Positions 59,567 to 64,000 of a stretch of DNA of 64,000 nucleotides are shown here, piece by piece. The notes below the pieces were generated by a model. That model was not told where the DNA came from. It saw only the letters and a list, made by a program, of their open reading frames with translations, and did not search any database. The stretch comes from Diphasiastrum complanatum (taxonomy: Eukaryota > Streptophyta > Lycopodiopsida > Lycopodiales > Lycopodiaceae): assembly GCA_029204225.1 (NCBI GenBank), contig CM055096.1, positions 61,052,957 to 61,116,956 on the forward strand. Reading direction: 5' to 3'. Every line of letters begins with the position of its first letter. Within the stretch, counting starts at the first letter, position 1. Both the position numbers and the translations under genes were made by a program.

Positions 59567-61821
59567 AGATGTTTAGTTTATAATAGACAATGTTCATTTA
59601 CATAAGCTTTTCTACACATTATGTCATTTTGATTCCATAACCTTAGCCATTTGCCATCTTATGCAGAGGGAATGGCTATCACATTGGAGACGCAATGTGA
59701 CTCAGAGATGCATTCACGTAGACACACACATCATTCTTGTATTTTCGTGGACGATGAATGCCATGAATATACATCTTAGACAAACCCTGAATGAATTCTT
59801 ATCATTTGACTATTGTGATTTGCTTATTCGGAAGCTACTATGACTTCCATGTTTTCAACATAAACTTTAGTATGTCAGTTGTTTCAAATGATGTTAAGTA
59901 CAATTGAATGTTATGTTCTTAATCTAGATACAAAGTGTGTTTACATTCTTAGGTTAGATACAAACTGCGAAGAATGGACATGAATATGTACACAAATTTG
60001 AATGTCATAAATTTCGTTGTGTTGCTCTGGATTTGGGTGACGTTGATGTTCTTAAGTTGAAGACAGGTTTTAAATATTGCTATTTTGAAAACAAATGTCA
60101 ACATGAAGGTCAATGTTTTAAGTTCTATGTAGGTGGAATTGTTAAGTTTGAGTGAAGTAGATGTTCCTTGGTTGAATACAAGTTTTCATTGCTATTTGAA
60201 ACATATGTTAACATGAAGTTCAATGTTTCAAGCTCTATGTAGGTGGAAATTCAATTGGACATGTTCATCAATATACCTAGTGCAATAGTTCGAAGACATG
60301 TACACCAATGTGTGCCATAATTCGAAGACATATATATCAATGTGTCTAGTACTGTGATTCGAACATTCCTGATGTTATGGAAACCCATATGTGTTTAGCT
60401 AGCCATGAGTAATAGATTGTACGCAAAAAACTTGCAAAACTTGCCTTCCATTTACTCACAGAATATCTAAACTCGATTGGGGGGCACGATTAGGGCCCCC
60501 ATTCAAACGATAGAGGGGCACCCTAGAGGGAGTCCAATGTTGGCCCATGCATAATTCACTTATACCCATAGAAACATTCTTTTATGTCACGTGGAGCCTA
60601 ATGAATGATTGGTTTGTGGTGAGATCTCCCAAAAGCACAGCAATGAAGGAGCTATGATATGCAGTGATCCCAATACTTCTTGAGGAACCTACATGCCACT
60701 GTGGGGTTACGACTTGGCTGTGGTTGGTGATTACCTCTTTGATCTTGCATTGCTTAAGTTTTGGTTTTTTCAAAACTTGGATCTTGGGATGGTTAAAGAA
60801 AACAAAGGCACGTCCAACATCAGTTTGTACCATTTTAGCAAAGGAAGCCTCCCCCACCCTGCCCGCCGGCCCTTGCAAGCACTGCCCGAGCATTTGCCCC
60901 TAGTGTTGCATGTGCGCCATGTGGCAGGGAATCGGGCAGTGCTGCCCTAGGCTACACTCAACGTGGATGCAGTGTTGTGCCTACCTACACTCCAAGGATG
61001 GAAATTTTGCTGCGCTCCGTATGACTCTAGCCTTAGCAACTCATTCAGATCCTTAGCTTCTAACAATCTTGTATCAGAATGACATGGATGGATCACAAAT
61101 TCTCAAGGATGACAAGTGGATTGCTCTAAAACCACCGCTTTATTACTTTGTAGTAAACGTGGGATGTTTGCTACAGGTTCCGAGTTCCTTCCTTCCTCAA
61201 AGCAAAGCAAAGCAAATTGTTGGGGCACGAGTGATAGCCATTGAAAGGCTTACCAAATGAAATTGGGCCAAACAGGATGCAATAAGTCAAATATGTCATG
61301 TGGCAAAAGGGAGAGAGAGTTGCACAACCTCCAGGTTTTTGCCACCAACGCAAGAAGCGCTTCCAAGTTCCAATTCACTGCACGCCTTTATTGCCTGCCC
61401 GAGCGTTCACTAATGATAATAATGTCTTGCTGCTTAAGCGTTCCATTCTACTCCAATGCAAATCCAAAACTGACTCGCACTCTCGGAAGCTGTGCAGACA
61501 TCGATCTACCGATCGAATCAATAAATACAGATCTGAAGATCTGCAGGATTGCGTTGATCTTCTAGCAGCAGCAGCAGCAGCAGTAGGTAAAACCGTAAAA
61601 AGAAAGGATGCACCTAGTCTGAAAACATTGAACCAGTAAGGTTTTGCTGTATTTTTCGTATTTTTCTGAACTTGGCTGAATGGCGGGCTTGTGATGTAAG
61701 AAGTACAGCTTATTATGTGGATAAAAGTTACGGAACGAGGAGATTTATTGTATCCGGTCTGTTTGTAAACAGGTAGGTTGTGTTTGAGTTTGTACAGTTG
61801 TTTGAGTTGGAGAGCTGAACA
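59567..61821. other. Intergenic stretch, GC-rich patch near 60.85-60.96 kb
   Basis: Mostly AT-rich without a recognised domain. Related sentences recur between 60080 and 60240 (AACATGAAGGTCAATGTTTTAAG and AACATGAAGTTCAATGTTTCAAG, both followed by CTATGTAGGTGGAA), an imperfect local duplication of about 120 bp. A GC-rich patch (CCCACCCTGCCCGCCGGCCC) lies at about 60850. A CAG/GCA trinucleotide run at 61563-61583 and the region just after it may belong to the 5' leader of the next gene. Confidence 0.5.
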
Positions 61822-63247
61822 ATGCCGATCGAGAACAGTGTTGCAAGGAGAGGTCAGACTCCTCCAGGAGGTCCATCGACCTTCGATCTGTTCAGCTGGT
61901 CAGAAGGTCCTGATGCCAGTCAACTTGAAACTCCTGTCCGCTCTTTTTCTGTTGCGGATAGCACTACATTCGGCTCTGCCTCTGACCAGAATGCGACTGG
62001 AAGCAGTTCAGTGTGTCGTCCCTCCATCCGCATGCATCAGGTATTGTGCAACAACGCCAAAAAACGCTGCCATGTCCCATCGCAAACAGTCTGGTTCAAG
62101 TTTGTTAAAAGAAGCTGGGGTTGTATAGTTCATTGACATTCTTGAAGCTTTCAGTAAATCTTCTTATCACAGGCTGTAAAGCTCAAGCATATAACCTTTT
62201 GCGAAGACATTGTTATGACAAGTAATGGAGTGCAACTATTTTGAGTTGTCCGTTCTGTTCCTGGGAGAACTTGTTATTTCAAAAGGCTTTGTTGTGTGCT
62301 GTGATTCGTGGATGCGAAGTACTTGTTGTTGGAAGTCTCTTGCAATCTCAGACCTGGATGCCAGTCTCCACTTGTATGCCATAGACTGCTTCAGATAGCC
62401 ACGACATTAGAATTTGCTGTAGAAGCAGTAGTATATACGTTGAGGCATTTCTTTTATTGGTACCCATTCTAAACGTGTAATGTTTCACTGTGTATGCGTC
62501 TACTCACCATGGGTCGATCTTATATCTCATAGTCTTTGCCGTTCTCAACTCTCCCACAATCCTTTTTTATTTTTTATTTGGACTTTTCTTCCTTTCTCTG
62601 TTCAAAGGAGCCAGGCATTTACCACATAATTTACGAGTTTCGTGGCTTTGATGGAATAGTATAGGATTTGTTAGATACTTTACTGTTACCTTTATTAGAG
62701 GATTAAGCTCTATAAAAGAATTGCTTCCTCACGAAATCATTGGCCCGGACAACATAAATTTATGGCCCTTTTTAGAGGCCGAAGTAGATCTTAGTTTGTT
62801 AATTTTATGGGCCATTACTTCCTTGATGACTTTCTTCTAGCGGTGGTTCTGTGTATCGTGAGATGTATATACATGTATGTACACCTTGGACATTCAAGGA
62901 TTTCTGTCTTATTTTAAGAAATTTAAGTAGTTCTGTATTTTGTGTGCACAGAATTATGGCAGTGCCGCGTGTCAGAATTTTTGTCTGTATTTTGTGTGCA
63001 CAGAATTTTTGTCTGTATTTTGTCAGAATTTTTGAGCATTTTAACTGGTGGCATTTCTCTTAAAGGAATGTTCATAATGTGAAAGGGGTAACAAATAAAT
63101 CTATCTTAACCTTGTGATTGCAATCATTTTGGCATGCCATATGCTCTAACTTGGATGATTCTTGTTGTTGTAGCCTGCTGGTGGAGTAAGTACCATCTCA
63201 TTTGGAGAAAAGCTCACTCTTGAAGAGGCAGAAGCATCACTAAAGAG
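61822..63247 (+). CDS. At1g35780/HN1-like small plant protein, exons 1 and 2 (partial)
   Basis: Exon 1 (61822-62040, 73 codons) starts MPIENSVARRGQTPPGGPST and has FDLFSWSEGPD. It ends RMHQ before GTATTG. Exon 2 (63174-63247) starts after TTGTTGTAG with PAGGVSTISFGEKLTLEEAE and ends SLKR at AG/GTAGTT. The combination of (S/T)xDLLxWSE near the N-terminus and HQPxxGxSxIxFG...T.EEAExLxKR is the pattern I recall for a small plant family (At1g35780/At4g39860, annotated as haematological/neurological-like), with loose similarity to animal HN1/Jupiter microtubule-associated proteins. The biochemical role is not established. The 3' end is not certain: a possible last exon at 63606-63648 (after ATTGCAG) would keep the frame and end CRSRKLDDPSYRS-stop, but it is not conserved. 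Exon 1 and exon 2 are free of stops. Confidence 0.72.
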
Positions 63248-64000
63248 GTAGTTCAAACCAATATCTCAATGCCTGTAAGGGTTTTCTATCTGTCTGCAAT
63301 AGCTCTAAGTGGACATTTCTATTTATCGATGTCTTATCATGCAAGATCCAACCTTTAGTATTCCAGTTTTGCAATGGTCTAGAGGACTCCCTAAACACGA
63401 AAATCGTCAACCTTGGTATCACGCATTTTAGCAAAATGAATTCAAAATGCCATGCATGTGGTTAGTCATTCTCAGTTTTAGAGCACAAGAAAGTGCCACG
63501 TTAACAATACCATTGCAAAGAGGCACTTTTGACTTCTTTTCGAGGCTTTCATTTCCACTTTTGTAAACTTTCATCATGATTAAAAAAATTCACTGAGGAT
63601 TGCAGATGCAGATCAAGAAAATTGGATGATCCTAGCTACAGATCTTGATATTCCTTGTAGGAAGGGAGTTGTAGTATCTATACGCTAATTTAATGTAAAA
63701 ACTCCAAGTGCAGGTATAGGTTAGGGTAGGAAAAGAGAATTTATGTGGCCAATTTATTGTCTCTAATAATGTAGAAGATGTCACTTGTAGTAATTGAGAA
63801 TGACCTATTATCCAAGATAACAAAGGCTTGGTACGAGGGAAGATCTGACATTGTAAGAAAGTGGAACAATAGTTAACTCATGATCATCTAGAGTCTTAGA
63901 TAGAAGACTCTAGCTACTTAGCTTGCGTGTATTATATGAATACATTTGTATACAACAATAGTGAAAAGATGAAAAGGCTTGAAATAATAATTACGGGTAT
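63248..64000. other. Intron or downstream DNA of the right-edge gene
   Basis: AT-rich sequence after the exon 2 donor. One acceptor-like ATTGCAG at 63599-63605 precedes a short open stretch in the right phase. Otherwise no exon was recognised before the window ends. Confidence 0.5.

Overview
The window is nuclear DNA of a land plant. The evidence is an intact 25-exon gene for the second-largest subunit of RNA polymerase II, which reads as a 1188-residue plant-type protein, together with plant-type spliced introns and plant families of LTR retrotransposon, hAT, Helitron and LINE. The LINE style, the dense old Ty3/Ty1 debris and the methyltransferase-like relic hint at a non-flowering plant (bryophyte, lycophyte or fern). 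This is a weak inference and I cannot name the species. Every homology call was made by eye.

Layout. 1-3.4 kb: the 3' part of a decayed Ty1/copia element. 3.6-7.4 kb: a decayed, intron-containing hAT transposase gene with BED, DUF659 and dimerization regions and a long acidic/RG-rich tail. 8.7-9.2 kb (minus): the first two exons of an LPXK-like lipid A 4'-kinase gene, apparently cut off. 13.6-29.0 kb (minus): the complete RPB2 (NRPB2) gene. Its last intron holds an antisense LINE fragment and a fold-back element, and intron 7 holds a GC-rich minisatellite. Two of its 24 introns are GC-AG introns. 29-31.1 kb: the upstream region, T-rich low-complexity DNA and a very long (CT)n tract.

31.1-46.5 kb is a nest of Ty3/gypsy elements: a chromodomain-bearing fragment (minus); a plus-strand gypsy fragment split by a 7.1 kb insertion; the insertion itself, which has three LTRs, two of them head to head as a palindrome, and a perfect 5-bp target duplication GTTAT on its outside; an Athila-like ORF with its own TATA box (minus); and a second gypsy pol (minus). 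47.4-49.4 kb: microsatellites, a Helitron N-domain relic and an unassigned coding-like stretch. 53.2-55.7 kb: a second copia element (plus). 57.3-59.6 kb: a decayed multi-exon gene whose C-terminal half reads as a permuted (beta-class) amino-DNA-methyltransferase. 61.8-63.2 kb: the first coding exons of a small conserved plant gene (At1g35780/HN1-like) that continues toward or past the window edge.

How the pieces relate. The two genes likely to be functional are RPB2 and the small gene at the right edge. LPXK and the methyltransferase-like gene look broken. Everything else is repeat DNA layered by successive insertions, best shown by the palindromic LTR element inside a gypsy protease reading frame.
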